Assembly (NCBI GenBank): GCA_028287745.1
Contig: JAQBPB010000041.1
Location: 42,854 to 106,853, forward strand
Direction of reading: 5' to 3'
From: Chloroflexota bacterium
GTDB lineage: Bacteria; Chloroflexota; Chloroflexia; Chloroheliales; Chloroheliaceae
Length of the DNA: 64,000 nucleotides
Shown: piece after piece, positions 7,424-16,650 of the stretch
Position numbering within the stretch: position 1 is the first letter of the stretch
Layout of the letters: every line of letters begins with the position of its first letter
The notes under the pieces: model-generated
Told to the model about the DNA's origin: nothing
Seen by the model: only the letters and a program-made list of their open reading frames with translations
Databases searched by the model: none
Translations under genes and position numbers: made by a program

Positions 7424-9742
7424 ATGAAATTTAGAGATGGCTACTGGCATATGCGGCCGGGTGTCACGCCCTATTTTGCGGCTGGGGCGCATGAAGTTGT
7501 GGTCGAGGCGGAAGCCATGACGGTTTACGCCACCACCAAACGGGTAGTCCAGAGGGGTGATACCCTGAACCACCCGCTGGTTACCGTCCGGTATTCTTCG
7601 CCTATGCCGAATGTTATCCGGGTGAAAATGTATCACTTCAAAGGCCGCAAACCTAAAAAACCGGAGTTCGAAATTAAGGCTCAACCGCCAAACCGGGTTG
7701 AAATCCAAAACGAGGTTGAGTTCGCCAGCCTGACCAGCGGCCAGTTGACCGTGCGGGTCAAAAAGACCGGCCCGTGGTCGGTTGAGTTTTTGGATGGCGA
7801 GAAAATTATAACCAGGAACGCCGGGCGCGGGACAGGGTACCTGGATACTCCCGAAGGCCGTTTTGTCGCCGAGCAGTTGGGTTTAAGTGTGGGCGAATGT
7901 GTCTACGGCCTGGGCGAACGCTTTACACCCTTCGTCAAGAACGGCCAATCGGTGGACCTCTGGAACGAGGATGGCGGTACCAGCAGCGACCAGGCCTATA
8001 AGAATGTACCGTTTTACATGACCAACCGGGGCTACGGGGTCTTTATCAACCACCCGGAGCGGGTTTCTGTAGAAGTCGCCTCAGAAATAGTCGAGGGAGT
8101 CCAGTTCAGTGTGCCGGGCGAAAGTATGGAATACTTTATAATTTACGGCCCAACACCCAAAGAAGTATTGGAACGCTATACGGCGCTGGTCGGGCGGCCT
8201 GCCTTGCCACCGCCCTGGTCGTTTGGCCTCTGGCTGACCACTTCTTTTACCACCAACTACGATGAAACGACGGTTACCAGCTTTATCCAGGGCATGGCTG
8301 ACCGCGATATTCCCTTACATGTATTCCACTTCGACTGCTTCTGGATGAAAGAGTTTCACTGGGTAGACTTTTTGTGGGATGAACGGGTCTTTCCCGACCC
8401 GGTAGGTATGTTGCGGCGGCTGAAGGAGCGGGGTTTGCGCATCTGCGTCTGGATTAATCCCTATATTGCCCAGCAGTCGGTTATGTTTGATGAGGGCATG
8501 GAAGGGGACTTCCTGGTAAAACTGCCGGACGGCGATGTATGGCAGTGGGACAGGTGGCAGGCCGGAATGGCCCTGGTTGACTTCACTAACCCGGCGGCCT
8601 GCCGGTGGTTCGGCGACAAGCTGCGCGGCCTGGTCGAAATGGGTGTGGATTGCTTCAAGACCGATTTTGGCGAGCGTATTCCAACCGATGTGGTCTACCA
8701 CGATGGGTCCGACCCGCACAAGATGCACAACTATTACTCCTACCTCTATAACAAAACCGTATTCGAGGTCCTGGAAGAAAAGCGCGGCAAAGGAGAAGCA
8801 GTCGTCTTTGCCCGGTCTGGAACGGTGGGCGCCCAGGAATTTCCGGTCCACTGGGGCGGAGACAGTTCCGCTTCGTTTGAGTCGATGGCCGAAAGCTTGC
8901 GGGGCGGCCTATCGCTGGGCCTTTCGGGGTTTGGCTTCTGGAGCCACGACATCGGCGGCTTTGAGAATACGGCGCCCGCCGAAGTGTATAAACGCTGGTG
9001 CGCTTTCGGCCTGTTATCCTCGCACAGCCGCTTGCACGGCAGCCAATCCTACCGGGTGCCCTGGTTGTTTGACGAGGAGTCAGTCGATGTCTTGCGGTTT
9101 TTCACCAAACTAAAGTCGCGCCTGATGCCTTATCTTTTTGGTAGTGCCCTGGAAGCGCACCGGCAGGGTACGCCTGTCCTGCGGGCGATGCTGTTGGAGT
9201 TCCCTGACGACCCGGCCTGCGATTACCTGGACCGCCAGTATATGCTTGGCGACTCGCTCCTGGTGGCCCCGGTCTTTACCCCTGAAGGCACGGTAGACTA
9301 TTACCTGCCGGAAGGGCGTTGGACCAACTTCCTGACCGGACAGGCCGTTCAGGGCGGCCGATGGCTGCGCGAAATTCACGGCTACCAGAGTTTGCCTTTA
9401 ATGGTCCGGCCCAACACAGTGATTCCGGTGGGTTCTAACGAGGAACGGCCCGACTACGATTACACCGACGGCCTGACCTTTCACGTCTTTGACTTTGAAG
9501 ACGGGGCGGTTCGCCGGGTGATTGTCCCGGCCCAGGATGGTGAGGTTACCCTGACCGCCACCCTGAAACGCGAAGGCGCGGCCATTCAGTGTGAGTTGGA
9601 GGGTGCGGCTCGGAACTGGTCAGTCTTGCTGCGAGGCATCAACGAAGTTCAATCGGTGAGCGGTGGCAGCCATGCAAGTCACGAGTCTGGCACCATGGTC
9701 GTGCCCGAAGCGGGTAAGAGCAGCCTGACCATCAATTTGTAA
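7424..9742 (+). CDS. yicI: GH31 alpha-xylosidase
   Basis: A 772-residue glycoside hydrolase family 31 enzyme that matches YicI/XylS alpha-xylosidase throughout. The catalytic nucleophile is Asp414 in KTDFGERIP and the acid/base is Asp480 in HWGGDSSASF (Asp416 and Asp482 in E. coli YicI). Further family blocks are GLGERFTPFVKNG, PPWSFGLWLTTSFTT and FWSHDIGGFE. Domain order is an N-terminal beta sandwich, the barrel (about 270-600) and C-terminal beta domains. No signal peptide, so it acts in the cytoplasm, removing alpha-1,6-xylose from xyloglucan oligosaccharides in known relatives. It leads a likely operon with the LLM oxidoreductase (30-base gap) and a third PhyH protein. Confidence 0.95.
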   Translation: MKFRDGYWHMRPGVTPYFAAGAHEVVVEAEAMTVYATTKRVVQRGDTLNHPLVTVRYSSPMPNVIRVKMYHFKGRKPKKPEFEIKAQPPNRVEIQNEVEFASLTSGQLTVRVKKTGPWSVEFLDGEKIITRNAGRGTGYLDTPEGRFVAEQLGLSVGECVYGLGERFTPFVKNGQSVDLWNEDGGTSSDQAYKNVPFYMTNRGYGVFINHPERVSVEVASEIVEGVQFSVPGESMEYFIIYGPTPKEVLERYTALVGRPALPPPWSFGLWLTTSFTTNYDETTVTSFIQGMADRDIPLHVFHFDCFWMKEFHWVDFLWDERVFPDPVGMLRRLKERGLRICVWINPYIAQQSVMFDEGMEGDFLVKLPDGDVWQWDRWQAGMALVDFTNPAACRWFGDKLRGLVEMGVDCFKTDFGERIPTDVVYHDGSDPHKMHNYYSYLYNKTVFEVLEEKRGKGEAVVFARSGTVGAQEFPVHWGGDSSASFESMAESLRGGLSLGLSGFGFWSHDIGGFENTAPAEVYKRWCAFGLLSSHSRLHGSQSYRVPWLFDEESVDVLRFFTKLKSRLMPYLFGSALEAHRQGTPVLRAMLLEFPDDPACDYLDRQYMLGDSLLVAPVFTPEGTVDYYLPEGRWTNFLTGQAVQGGRWLREIHGYQSLPLMVRPNTVIPVGSNEERPDYDYTDGLTFHVFDFEDGAVRRVIVPAQDGEVTLTATLKREGAAIQCELEGAARNWSVLLRGINEVQSVSGGSHASHESGTMVVPEAGKSSLTINL

Positions 9743-9772
9743 TGCTGTAAAAGCGGGAATGGAAATAAGCCA

Positions 9773-10690
9773 ATGATCGAAGTTGCCATTATGGTAGAAG
9801 GCCAGAATGGGCTTAACTGGCCACGTTGGCAGCGCCTTGCCCGGGCGGTGGAAAGCCTGGGGTTTGCCGGGCTTTATCGTTCCGACCACTATACCAACCA
9901 CGAACCGCCCGACCTGGACTCGCTTGAATTGTGGGTATCACTGACCTGGCTAGCCAGCCACACCAAAAGGATCGAGTTTGGCTCGATGGTCAGTCCGATG
10001 ACCTTTCGCCACCCGACCATGACCGCCCGGATGGCAAGCGCGGTAGATGACCTATCCGGCGGGCGTTTAACGCTTGGCCTGGGCGCGGGCTGGCAGGCGC
10101 GAGAGCATGCCAATTACGGTTGGGATTTGCTGCCGGTCCCGCAGCGCTTCGACCGCTTTGAAGAGGGCCTGGAGGTAATTACCAGGCTGCTCAACAGCGA
10201 CGGGCCGGTTGACTTCGCAGGGCACTATTTTCAGCTTAAAGAGGCTATCTTGCTGCCGCGCCCGGCCCGGACAGGCGGCCCGAAGATTTTAATCGGCGGC
10301 ACCGGGCCGAAACGGACCCTGCCGCTGGTAGCCCGTTACGCGGCCGAATGGAACGGTAATGTTATTCCCCCGGCTGAATTCGCCCGGTTAAATGCCGAAC
10401 TTGACCGCTTATTGCAGGAAAATGGCCGGGAGCCGAAAGCGGTCAAACGCTCCCTGACGACAAATATTGTCTACGGCAAAGTCGCCCAGGTTTTGCGGCA
10501 GAAGGTACAGATGATGGGCGGGGATGCCAGCCGTCTCAAAGAGCGCGGTCTTCTTGTGGGGACAGGCAGCGAAATTATTGAGCAACTGGGAGGGCTGCAG
10601 GAAGCCGGGGTGCAGCGTGTAATGCTGCAATGGCTGGACCTGGACGACCTGGCCGGTCTGGAAGACCTGGCGAAAGATATTTATAACTGA
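9773..10690 (+). CDS. LLM-class (luciferase-like) flavin/F420 oxidoreductase
   Basis: A 305-residue luciferase-like monooxygenase-fold protein. Family signatures are visible: an N-terminal strand, LGFAGLYRSDHY (about residues 28-39), then SMVSPMTFRHPTMTARMASAVDDLSGGRLTLGLGAGW split over residues 74-110, and the ILIGGTGPKRTLPLVARYAAEWN block near residue 170. Such proteins use F420H2 or FMNH2 for hydride transfer; the substrate is not predictable. It sits 30 bases after the GH31 gene and 67 bases before a PhyH gene, which suggests a role linked to glycan catabolism, but I know of no direct precedent. Confidence 0.88.
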   Translation: MIEVAIMVEGQNGLNWPRWQRLARAVESLGFAGLYRSDHYTNHEPPDLDSLELWVSLTWLASHTKRIEFGSMVSPMTFRHPTMTARMASAVDDLSGGRLTLGLGAGWQAREHANYGWDLLPVPQRFDRFEEGLEVITRLLNSDGPVDFAGHYFQLKEAILLPRPARTGGPKILIGGTGPKRTLPLVARYAAEWNGNVIPPAEFARLNAELDRLLQENGREPKAVKRSLTTNIVYGKVAQVLRQKVQMMGGDASRLKERGLLVGTGSEIIEQLGGLQEAGVQRVMLQWLDLDDLAGLEDLAKDIYN

Positions 10691-10757
10691 GTCCTGAGAA
10701 TTTTAGGTTTAAACCGGGCTTTTTGCCTGGTAGGGGCATTTATTCTGGAGGTACTTG

Positions 10758-11543
10758 ATGGGCATTACGACATCAACAAAAATTACCAAAATAGAAGAAG
10801 CTTTAGCTTTCTTCGGGGTAACCCAAACGACTTTAAGCAGCGAGGAAAAGCGCAGCCTGGACGAAATGGGCTATATTATTTATCCGAATTTGCTGGATAA
10901 GGCCTGGGTTGACCGGTTGAGAGAAACTTTCGAGCGGTTGGTGCGGGAAGAAGGCGCCAGGGCCGGTTCGGAATTTAACCAGGAAAACGGGGCCTGCCGG
11001 TTAGCCGACCTGGTAAATAAGGGCGAGATCTTTGACGGCTCCTATACCCATCCGAAGGTGCTGGCCGCCGCTTATCACGTTATCGGGCGGGCTTTCAAGA
11101 TAACTTCTATAAACGGGCGGGATGCTTTACCAGGCAGCGGGCATCAGGCGCTCCACGCCGATTGGGGACCGCGCAATTTAATTGAACCCTATCATATTTT
11201 GAATTCAGTCTGGCTGCTGGATGACATGAACGCCCGTAACGGCGCGACCAGGCTGGTTCCCAGGACTCACCTGCTGGCCGGACGCCCCGCCGATTATCTA
11301 GAGGACCCGGCAGCCACCCACCCTGACCAGATTCTGTTTGAAGCCCCGGCCGGGAGCGTCCTGGTCTATAATGCGCATGTCTGGCACGGCGGGACTCAGA
11401 ACACCAACGGCCAGCCCAGGAGGGTCTTGCACTCGGCTTACATCGCCCGCGAACACCCGCAGCAGTTGGACCAGCGAAAATTTATTCGACAATCAACCTA
11501 TGACCGTATCTCACCGGCCGCAAGGTATCTGGTGGATGTTTAA
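10758..11543 (+). CDS. Phytanoyl-CoA dioxygenase (PhyH) family protein, third member
   Basis: About 261 residues, start ATG 10758 behind CTGGAGGT. It belongs to the PhyH superfamily of Fe(II)/2-oxoglutarate oxygenases: His-x-Asp in LHADWGPRN (about residue 131) and distal His in AHVWHGGTQN (about 213), followed by a conserved Arg in RRVLHSAY. It is only distantly related to the two close paralogues at 6289 and 28127. Likely cytoplasmic. It appears to be the last gene of the GH31 operon and is followed by a clear terminator. The substrate is unknown; hydroxylation of a carbohydrate- or plant-derived small molecule is inference from context. Confidence 0.85.
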   Translation: MGITTSTKITKIEEALAFFGVTQTTLSSEEKRSLDEMGYIIYPNLLDKAWVDRLRETFERLVREEGARAGSEFNQENGACRLADLVNKGEIFDGSYTHPKVLAAAYHVIGRAFKITSINGRDALPGSGHQALHADWGPRNLIEPYHILNSVWLLDDMNARNGATRLVPRTHLLAGRPADYLEDPAATHPDQILFEAPAGSVLVYNAHVWHGGTQNTNGQPRRVLHSAYIAREHPQQLDQRKFIRQSTYDRISPAARYLVDV

Positions 11544-11577
11544 CTGTTTCCGGTAGGATGAGTTTTTAGCATTTATG

Positions 11578-11610
11578 GCTGGTGGTGCAAAAAAGCCCCA
11601 CCAGCTTTTT
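11578..11610 (+). terminator. Terminator after the GH31 operon
   Basis: GCTGGTGG (11578-11585) pairs with CCACCAGC (11598-11605), followed by TTTTT. It closes the GH31-LLM-PhyH unit and faces the convergent GH42 gene. Confidence 0.8.
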
Positions 11611-11719
11611 GTAAATCTCGCAAAACTACCCGCAATCCGGCCAGGTAGTTGGTTGGTGCAACTCCGGCCTCGTCCAGAGACCGCCTCCCATAGATGCTTT
11701 AAAACCTGACCGGCGGCTG

Positions 11720-13747
11720 CTAGTCGTGGGCTACAATCAGGACGCCTTTGGCCGGAATTTCCAATAACTTTGAAACCTGCTTGTTTGAAATTAGTTCCAC
11801 TCCCTGTATGTTACCCAGGTTGATGGTTTCAGGCTGCCCATTATGGTTCAGGATAAACAGGAACGACCGGCCATCTCTGGTACGCCGGGTAACTTCCACG
11901 CCATTAGGAGTTTGCAATACAGGCTCAATCTGGCGGCTGGCGGCCAGGTGGCCCATAAGGCCTTTCAGGAAGTCCTGGTCTGGGCTCGAAGCTACATACC
12001 AGGCATGACCCTGCCCGAAGCTGTTTTTGGTGACTACCGGCCTTCCCTGGTAAAAGTCAGTCCCATATTCGGCAATGACTTCAGCGCCCTCGGTATTCAG
12101 CAAATCGCAGAGCAGATTGCAGCTATATTCGCCTTGCAGTCCGTCCAGCGCCTGCTTCATCACAATCCGGTTCTGCTGGTCCGGGAACAGGGCGTCTATT
12201 TCCTCGACCCAGATGCCCAGTAACGAGCGGAGTTCTCCCGGGTAGCCTCCCAGCGTTACCTTGTCGGTCTCGTTGACAATGCCGCTAAAAAAGGTGGTCA
12301 GGAAGGTTCCACCGTTTTCTACAAACTTCTCCAGCCGGCTGGCGTAACCGGGTTTAACCATGTACAGGACCGGGGCAATAACAATATCGTATTTTGAAAG
12401 GTCGGTATCCACGCCGATCAGGTCGGTCTGGATATTCAGGTCATACAACGCCTGGTAATACTTGTGGACTTCGTCAACGTATTTCAGGTCAATGGTTGGG
12501 CCGCTTGAATATTCGATAGCCCACCAGTTATCCCAGTCAAAGACAATACCCACCCGCGATTCGACCCTGGCATCCAAAAATTTATCGCCCAATTGCTGTA
12601 ACTCCCGGCCAAGCTGGGCGCATTCCCGGAAAACTCGTGTATTTTCATGCCCGGCATGTTCGATGACCGCGCCGTGGTATTTTTCGCATGCGCCTACCGA
12701 GCGTCGAAGCTGGAAGAACAGGCTGCTGTCCGCGCCCCTGGCAATCGCCTGATAACTCCACAGGCGCATTACACCCGGCCGCTTCAGGGAGTTATAAGCC
12801 TGCCAGTTCTGCTGGCTGGGGGTCTGCTCCATAAGCATAAAAGGCAGGCCATCCTTCAGGCCGCGCATAAGGTCGTGGCGCATAGCGGTAAGGCTTACAG
12901 GGGTATCGGCGGCCGGGTAGTTATCCCAGGAAACCACGTCCAGGTAATTGGCCCACTTGAAATAGTCGAGTGGTTTATAGGCGCCCATTAGATTCGTGGT
13001 AACCGGGATATCAGGCGTGTACTTTTTAATTTCTTCGTATTCGTCCAGGTAACATGCCAGCAAGCTGTCGGAATTAAAACGGGCATAATCAAGAGAAATA
13101 CTTTGAAAATTGGTGCGGTTGGGCGCAAAGTGCTCGCTCAGGGCGTTTGGCGGCACAATCTGTGACCAATCGGTAAAAGTATGTCCCCAGAAAGAGGTGG
13201 TCCAGGCCGAATTGAGGTTTTCGAGCGATTTGTAGCGGTCTATCAACCAGTCCCGGAAAGCCTGGGCGCAATTATCACAATAACAACTGCCGCCGAACTC
13301 GTTCGAGACGTGCCAGACCACCAGGGCCGGATGGTCCTTGTAGCGTTCGGCCAGCTTGCCTGCCAGCCGCCGGGCGTACTTTCGGTAGGTCGGGCTATTC
13401 GGGCAGGAATTGTGACGCATACCAAACTTGTGCTTGCGGCCTTCAAAATCTACTCTTAAAACATCGGGGTATTTTGTAGCCATCCAGGCCGGGTGGGCCC
13501 CGGTACTGGTCGCCAGGCAGATAAAAATACCGTTGCGGTACAAGTTATCAATAATTTCGTCTAACCATTCAAAATTGTAAGTGTTCTCGTCCGGCTGGTT
13601 CAGGGCCCAGGAAAATACGTTAATGGTAGCGGTATCTATTCCCGCTAGTTTGAACATGCGCGTATCTTCGTTCCAGGTATCTTTATCCCATTGTTCAGGG
13701 TTATAATCCCCACCATAAAAAACTTTGGGCAGCTTTGAATTAATCAT
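11720..13747 (-). CDS. ganA: GH42 beta-galactosidase
   Basis: A 675-residue family 42 beta-galactosidase. The acid/base is Glu150 (WHVSNEFGG) and the nucleophile Glu307 (LMEQTP). Four cysteines expected to bind Zn in many GH42 enzymes are present (Cys115, Cys155, Cys157, Cys160). The chain has the usual TIM barrel, trimerisation domain (about 390-600) and small C-terminal beta domain. There is no signal peptide. Its role here would be to remove beta-linked galactose after defucosylation of xyloglucan-type side chains, or to degrade galactans; sequence alone cannot decide. It lies 36 bases downstream of the LacI-type regulator on the same strand, so the two are probably co-transcribed. Symbol by family resemblance only. 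Confidence 0.93.
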   Translation of the reverse strand: MINSKLPKVFYGGDYNPEQWDKDTWNEDTRMFKLAGIDTATINVFSWALNQPDENTYNFEWLDEIIDNLYRNGIFICLATSTGAHPAWMATKYPDVLRVDFEGRKHKFGMRHNSCPNSPTYRKYARRLAGKLAERYKDHPALVVWHVSNEFGGSCYCDNCAQAFRDWLIDRYKSLENLNSAWTTSFWGHTFTDWSQIVPPNALSEHFAPNRTNFQSISLDYARFNSDSLLACYLDEYEEIKKYTPDIPVTTNLMGAYKPLDYFKWANYLDVVSWDNYPAADTPVSLTAMRHDLMRGLKDGLPFMLMEQTPSQQNWQAYNSLKRPGVMRLWSYQAIARGADSSLFFQLRRSVGACEKYHGAVIEHAGHENTRVFRECAQLGRELQQLGDKFLDARVESRVGIVFDWDNWWAIEYSSGPTIDLKYVDEVHKYYQALYDLNIQTDLIGVDTDLSKYDIVIAPVLYMVKPGYASRLEKFVENGGTFLTTFFSGIVNETDKVTLGGYPGELRSLLGIWVEEIDALFPDQQNRIVMKQALDGLQGEYSCNLLCDLLNTEGAEVIAEYGTDFYQGRPVVTKNSFGQGHAWYVASSPDQDFLKGLMGHLAASRQIEPVLQTPNGVEVTRRTRDGRSFLFILNHNGQPETINLGNIQGVELISNKQVSKLLEIPAKGVLIVAHD

Positions 13748-13783
13748 TTTTCTCCCAATCTTTTAAGTTATTGAAAAATAAGG

Positions 13784-14821
13784 TTACAGCCTTGTCCCGT
13801 GTATGGGTAGCACCGGCCGTGGAAGCGACGAACCCCGGACGGTCAGGGTTGCGGCCAGCAGTACTTCCTGGCGGCTTTCGATGGCCGGGTTTTGTAAGTG
13901 CTGGTACAGTCGCAGGAAAGCGGCGCTCCCAAGCTCGTATACCGGTTGGGTTACGGTTGTCAGGGAAAGTTCGTCTAGCGACGACCAGTAAGTTTCATCG
14001 TAGCCGACCAGCCCTATGTCGCCGGGCACTTTCAGGTTATGGGCGTGGATAGCTTTCCAGGCCCCCAGGGTCAATAAATTATTACCCAGGAACAGGGCAT
14101 CAATGGGCGGGCTTAGTTGGAGAAGTTCTCCGGCCAGTTTTTGCCCGGTCGCCACATCGAAATTGCCGGAACGTTCCAGGGCGGGATCATTGTAAATCCC
14201 GGCATCTCTTAAAGCCTGGCGATACCCTTCCAGGCGGTCCCGGCCGGTAGTAACCGTAAGGGGGCCGGTAATCGCGCCAATCCGGTGGTAGCCATTACTT
14301 ACCAGGTGGGCTACCGCCTCATACGCTCCCCGGACATTATCTACCAGCACAGCGTCAACATGCTTATCTTTTACCCGCCGGTCAACCACCACGATGGGGA
14401 CATTGCGTTCTTTGAACTTATTTAAGGTCACTACATCAAGCCGTTCGCGGGTCGGTACAATGATTGCACCGGCCACCCGCTCGGAATAAAGTACTTCAAG
14501 GTACTGTTGTTCCCGCTGAGGATTTTCGTTTGAGTTACACAAAATTAAGCTATAGTCATGGCGCTGGGCTTCATCCTCAACCCCCTGGATTAGTCTCATA
14601 AAAAAGGGGTTTTGGATGTCAGAAATGAGCAAACCAATGATTCTTGAATGGTTGGTGCGCAACGAACGGGCCGCCGGATTTGGCTGGTAATCAAGAGCCT
14701 GGATAGAGGCTTCCACCCTCTTTTTGACCTCGTTATTAACCTTTGCCGTGCCGTTAAGGACCCGTGAAACCGTTGAAATTGAAACACCGGCCTGTTTCGC
14801 CACGTCTTGAATGTTCGGCAT
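13784..14821 (-). CDS. LacI-family transcriptional regulator
   Basis: A 345-residue LacI/GalR regulator. The N-terminal helix-turn-helix and hinge (IQDVAKQAGVSISTVSRVLN, residues 3-22) are complete, followed by a periplasmic-binding-like sugar domain (about 60-330). It is co-directional with the GH42 gene and divergent from the sugar importer, so both are likely targets. Candidate operators of the LacI type lie in the shared gap at 15046-15059 and 15224-15237. The effector is probably a sugar or oligosaccharide taken up by the importer, which is inference. Confidence 0.93.
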   Translation of the reverse strand: MPNIQDVAKQAGVSISTVSRVLNGTAKVNNEVKKRVEASIQALDYQPNPAARSLRTNHSRIIGLLISDIQNPFFMRLIQGVEDEAQRHDYSLILCNSNENPQREQQYLEVLYSERVAGAIIVPTRERLDVVTLNKFKERNVPIVVVDRRVKDKHVDAVLVDNVRGAYEAVAHLVSNGYHRIGAITGPLTVTTGRDRLEGYRQALRDAGIYNDPALERSGNFDVATGQKLAGELLQLSPPIDALFLGNNLLTLGAWKAIHAHNLKVPGDIGLVGYDETYWSSLDELSLTTVTQPVYELGSAAFLRLYQHLQNPAIESRQEVLLAATLTVRGSSLPRPVLPIHGTRL

Positions 14822-15045
14822 AAGTTTGCGCGCCCCTCGTTTAGTTCTTAATCCTCAAATGTAAGAAACATAATAATTACATTTCTCACAAGTAATATTC
14901 ACTACACGAAAGCAATGTTATAACTAAATAATCGTGTTGAATTACAATTACATTATTCTCAAAAAATACTCAATCTTTATGCAAATATCCGGACAATCAG
15001 GAAGTCTGGTGAAAGTTCAATAGTGTACAACTTAACCAATTTGCC

Positions 15046-15059
15046 TGGAAATGGTTTCA
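15046..15059. promoter_or_regulatory. Candidate LacI-type operator 1
   Basis: TGGAAATGGTTTCA is a near-palindrome fitting TGRAAnTGnTTTCA, close to the general LacI/CcpA pattern TGnAAnCGnTTnCA. It lies 225 bases from the LacI-type gene start and 137 bases before the upstream importer promoter. Confidence 0.4.
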
Positions 15060-15182
15060 TAAAATCATTTAGATAGAATATCTATGCAGTTTAATATATA
15101 TAGGAATTATAGCTTAGTCAATAGTTTTCTACCGGATTTACTTAAATTGAATTAGATTTACCAAATTTATCCAAATAACATC

Positions 15183-15211
15183 TTGACAAAAGTTTTTGCT
15201 TATTGTACTAT
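15183..15211 (+). promoter_or_regulatory. Upstream promoter of the importer operon (P1)
   Basis: TTGACA (15183-15188), a 17-base spacer and TACTAT (15206-15211). The LacI-like palindrome at 15224-15237 falls just after the expected start site, a classic position for repression. Confidence 0.5.
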
Positions 15212-15223
15212 CAGCTCACAGTA

Positions 15224-15237
15224 TGAAATTGATTTCA
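15224..15237. promoter_or_regulatory. Candidate LacI-type operator 2
   Basis: TGAAATTGATTTCA has perfect arms TGAAAT/ATTTCA around TG. It shares the TGRAAnTGnTTTCA pattern with the site at 15046 and overlaps the start region of P1. Two related sites in one gap support a real operator pair. Confidence 0.45.
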
Positions 15238-15505
15238 CAAGATTTAAGGTTAGAGTTGTGACTTCAAAAAAAATACAGACTGTTCTGTATAAATAAACGC
15301 ACAGATGCGCAGCTTAACCTCATCTTCTCATATATCCTTACCGTCAATGAGAAGGCCGCACATCTAAATTTCTATTAAAAATTACATTAAAATAAAGTAT
15401 TCCTGGTTCTGACCCGGGTTAATTTGGTATACCTACGGGACAGGTTATTTCCGATACGTTGGCGACAATTTAAGACTTAACAAAGTATCTAATACAAATT
15501 GTGTG

Positions 15506-15541
15506 TTGACACATTGTTTACCTGTACTTATAATGTTTACC
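15506..15541 (+). promoter_or_regulatory. Importer promoter P2 with TTACC direct repeats
   Basis: TTGACA (15506-15511), exactly 17 bases, then a perfect TATAAT (15529-15534). GTTTACC occurs in the spacer (15516-15522) and right after the -10 (15535-15541), 19 bases apart. The same arrangement is found at 33443-33485 beside the IclR gene, which marks these repeats as the probable IclR-type operator. Start of translation is about 105 bases downstream. Confidence 0.75.
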
Positions 15542-15644
15542 AGCGAATAAACCCACCGTAAACCACAACTCAAATTAAATTTCATCCTTTTACACAATGA
15601 CTATTGTTGCTCCGTTGCAGCAATAAAAATCAAAGGAGGATCTG

Positions 15645-16610
15645 TTGAGAACTATAGAAGTAGGTTTACCTACCAAACAGCCCTCGACTCTAAAATCAAG
15701 TCAGTTTCATCTTGCCAAAAAAAGTGTTAAAAGACATTGGCAACTATACTTACTGATATTTCTGCCTGTCCTGTACTTTATTGTATTTAAATATATTCCG
15801 ATTTCCAATGCTGTCATCGCGTTCAAAGAATATAACGTAGTCCAGGGTATCTGGGGTAGCCAATGGGTCGGTTTTGCCAACTTCCAGGCTTTTTTCTCCA
15901 ACCCGGTATTCTGGACATTACTGCAAAATACATTCTTTCTGAGCCTTTACTCAATAGTGGTGGGGTTTCCTATTCCGATTATTCTGGCGCTCTGCTTGAA
16001 CGAAATCCGCCAGGGCTTTTTCAAACGCACGGTTCAAATGGTGACCTATGCGCCTTACTTTATCTCAACCGTAGTAATGGTCTCGATGATAATTCTCCTG
16101 CTCTCTCCTCGCCTGGGCATTATCAATCAAGCAATTGGGGTCTTTGGCATTAGCTCGGTTGACTTTTTGGGCAACCCGGACATGTTCCGCCATATCTACG
16201 TCTGGTCGGACATCTGGCAGACTGCCGGGTATGCCGCCGTGATTTACCTGGCGGCGCTGGCGGGCATTGATCCAACCCTGTATGAAGCGGCTAAAGTCGA
16301 TGGTGCCTCCCGGTTTCAGAAAATTATCCATGTCGACTTACCGGGCATCATGCCGACAGCGGCCATAATCCTGGTCTTAGGGGTTGGCAATATTATGGCA
16401 GTCGGTTTTGAAAAAGCTTACTTGCTTCAGAACCCGCTTAACCTGTCCAATTCCGAAATTATTTCGACTTACGTCTACAAGACCGGTTTGTTGAATGCCG
16501 ATTATAGTCTTGCGACTGCCGTAGGGCTATTTAATTCCGTAATCAATCTTACCCTGCTACTGATGGTAAATTCCTTTATCAAGCGAATTTCCGGCAATGG
16601 TCTGTGGTAA
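15645..16610 (+). CDS. lplB: CUT1 sugar ABC permease, LplB-type
   Basis: A 321-residue inner-membrane permease with about six helices. Start TTG at 15645 behind a near-perfect AAAGGAGGA. The EAA loop reads YEAAKVDGASRFQKIIHVDLPG (about residues 213-234), the contact to the ATPase. The sequence has the LplB/YtcP look (LFLPVLYFIVFKYIPISNAVIAFKEYN split around residue 40-60), a group that moves complex oligosaccharides. First gene of a three-gene importer operon with a second permease and a lipoprotein. No ATPase gene is present, so a shared MsmX-like ATPase encoded elsewhere is presumably used. Confidence 0.93.
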   Translation: MRTIEVGLPTKQPSTLKSSQFHLAKKSVKRHWQLYLLIFLPVLYFIVFKYIPISNAVIAFKEYNVVQGIWGSQWVGFANFQAFFSNPVFWTLLQNTFFLSLYSIVVGFPIPIILALCLNEIRQGFFKRTVQMVTYAPYFISTVVMVSMIILLLSPRLGIINQAIGVFGISSVDFLGNPDMFRHIYVWSDIWQTAGYAAVIYLAALAGIDPTLYEAAKVDGASRFQKIIHVDLPGIMPTAAIILVLGVGNIMAVGFEKAYLLQNPLNLSNSEIISTYVYKTGLLNADYSLATAVGLFNSVINLTLLLMVNSFIKRISGNGLW

Positions 16611-16650
16611 CGAAGATTAACGGTAAAGGCAAAAAGAAAAGGGGGTTTTC

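Larger units (their letters stand above)
14822..15644. other. Long AT-rich control region between LacI and importer
   Basis: An 823-base gap, clearly richer in A and T than the genes around it and with no coding ORF. It carries two TTGACA promoters pointing to the importer (15183 and 15506), two LacI-like palindromes (15046 and 15224) and TTACC direct repeats (15518 and 15537). Just before the first gene is a hairpin-like ATTGTTGC/GCAGCAAT pair near 15602-15624. The length and the two promoters suggest control by more than one regulator. Confidence 0.6.

Noticed and set aside
8315..9379. Several minus-strand ORFs inside the GH31 gene
   Set aside because: No ribosome sites or domains, and the sense frame has all GH31 catalytic motifs.
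14860..14890. TGTAAGAAA / TTTCTCACA inverted repeat near the LacI start as an operator
   Set aside because: The arms are far apart with one mismatch and do not resemble the more convincing sites at 15046 and 15224.
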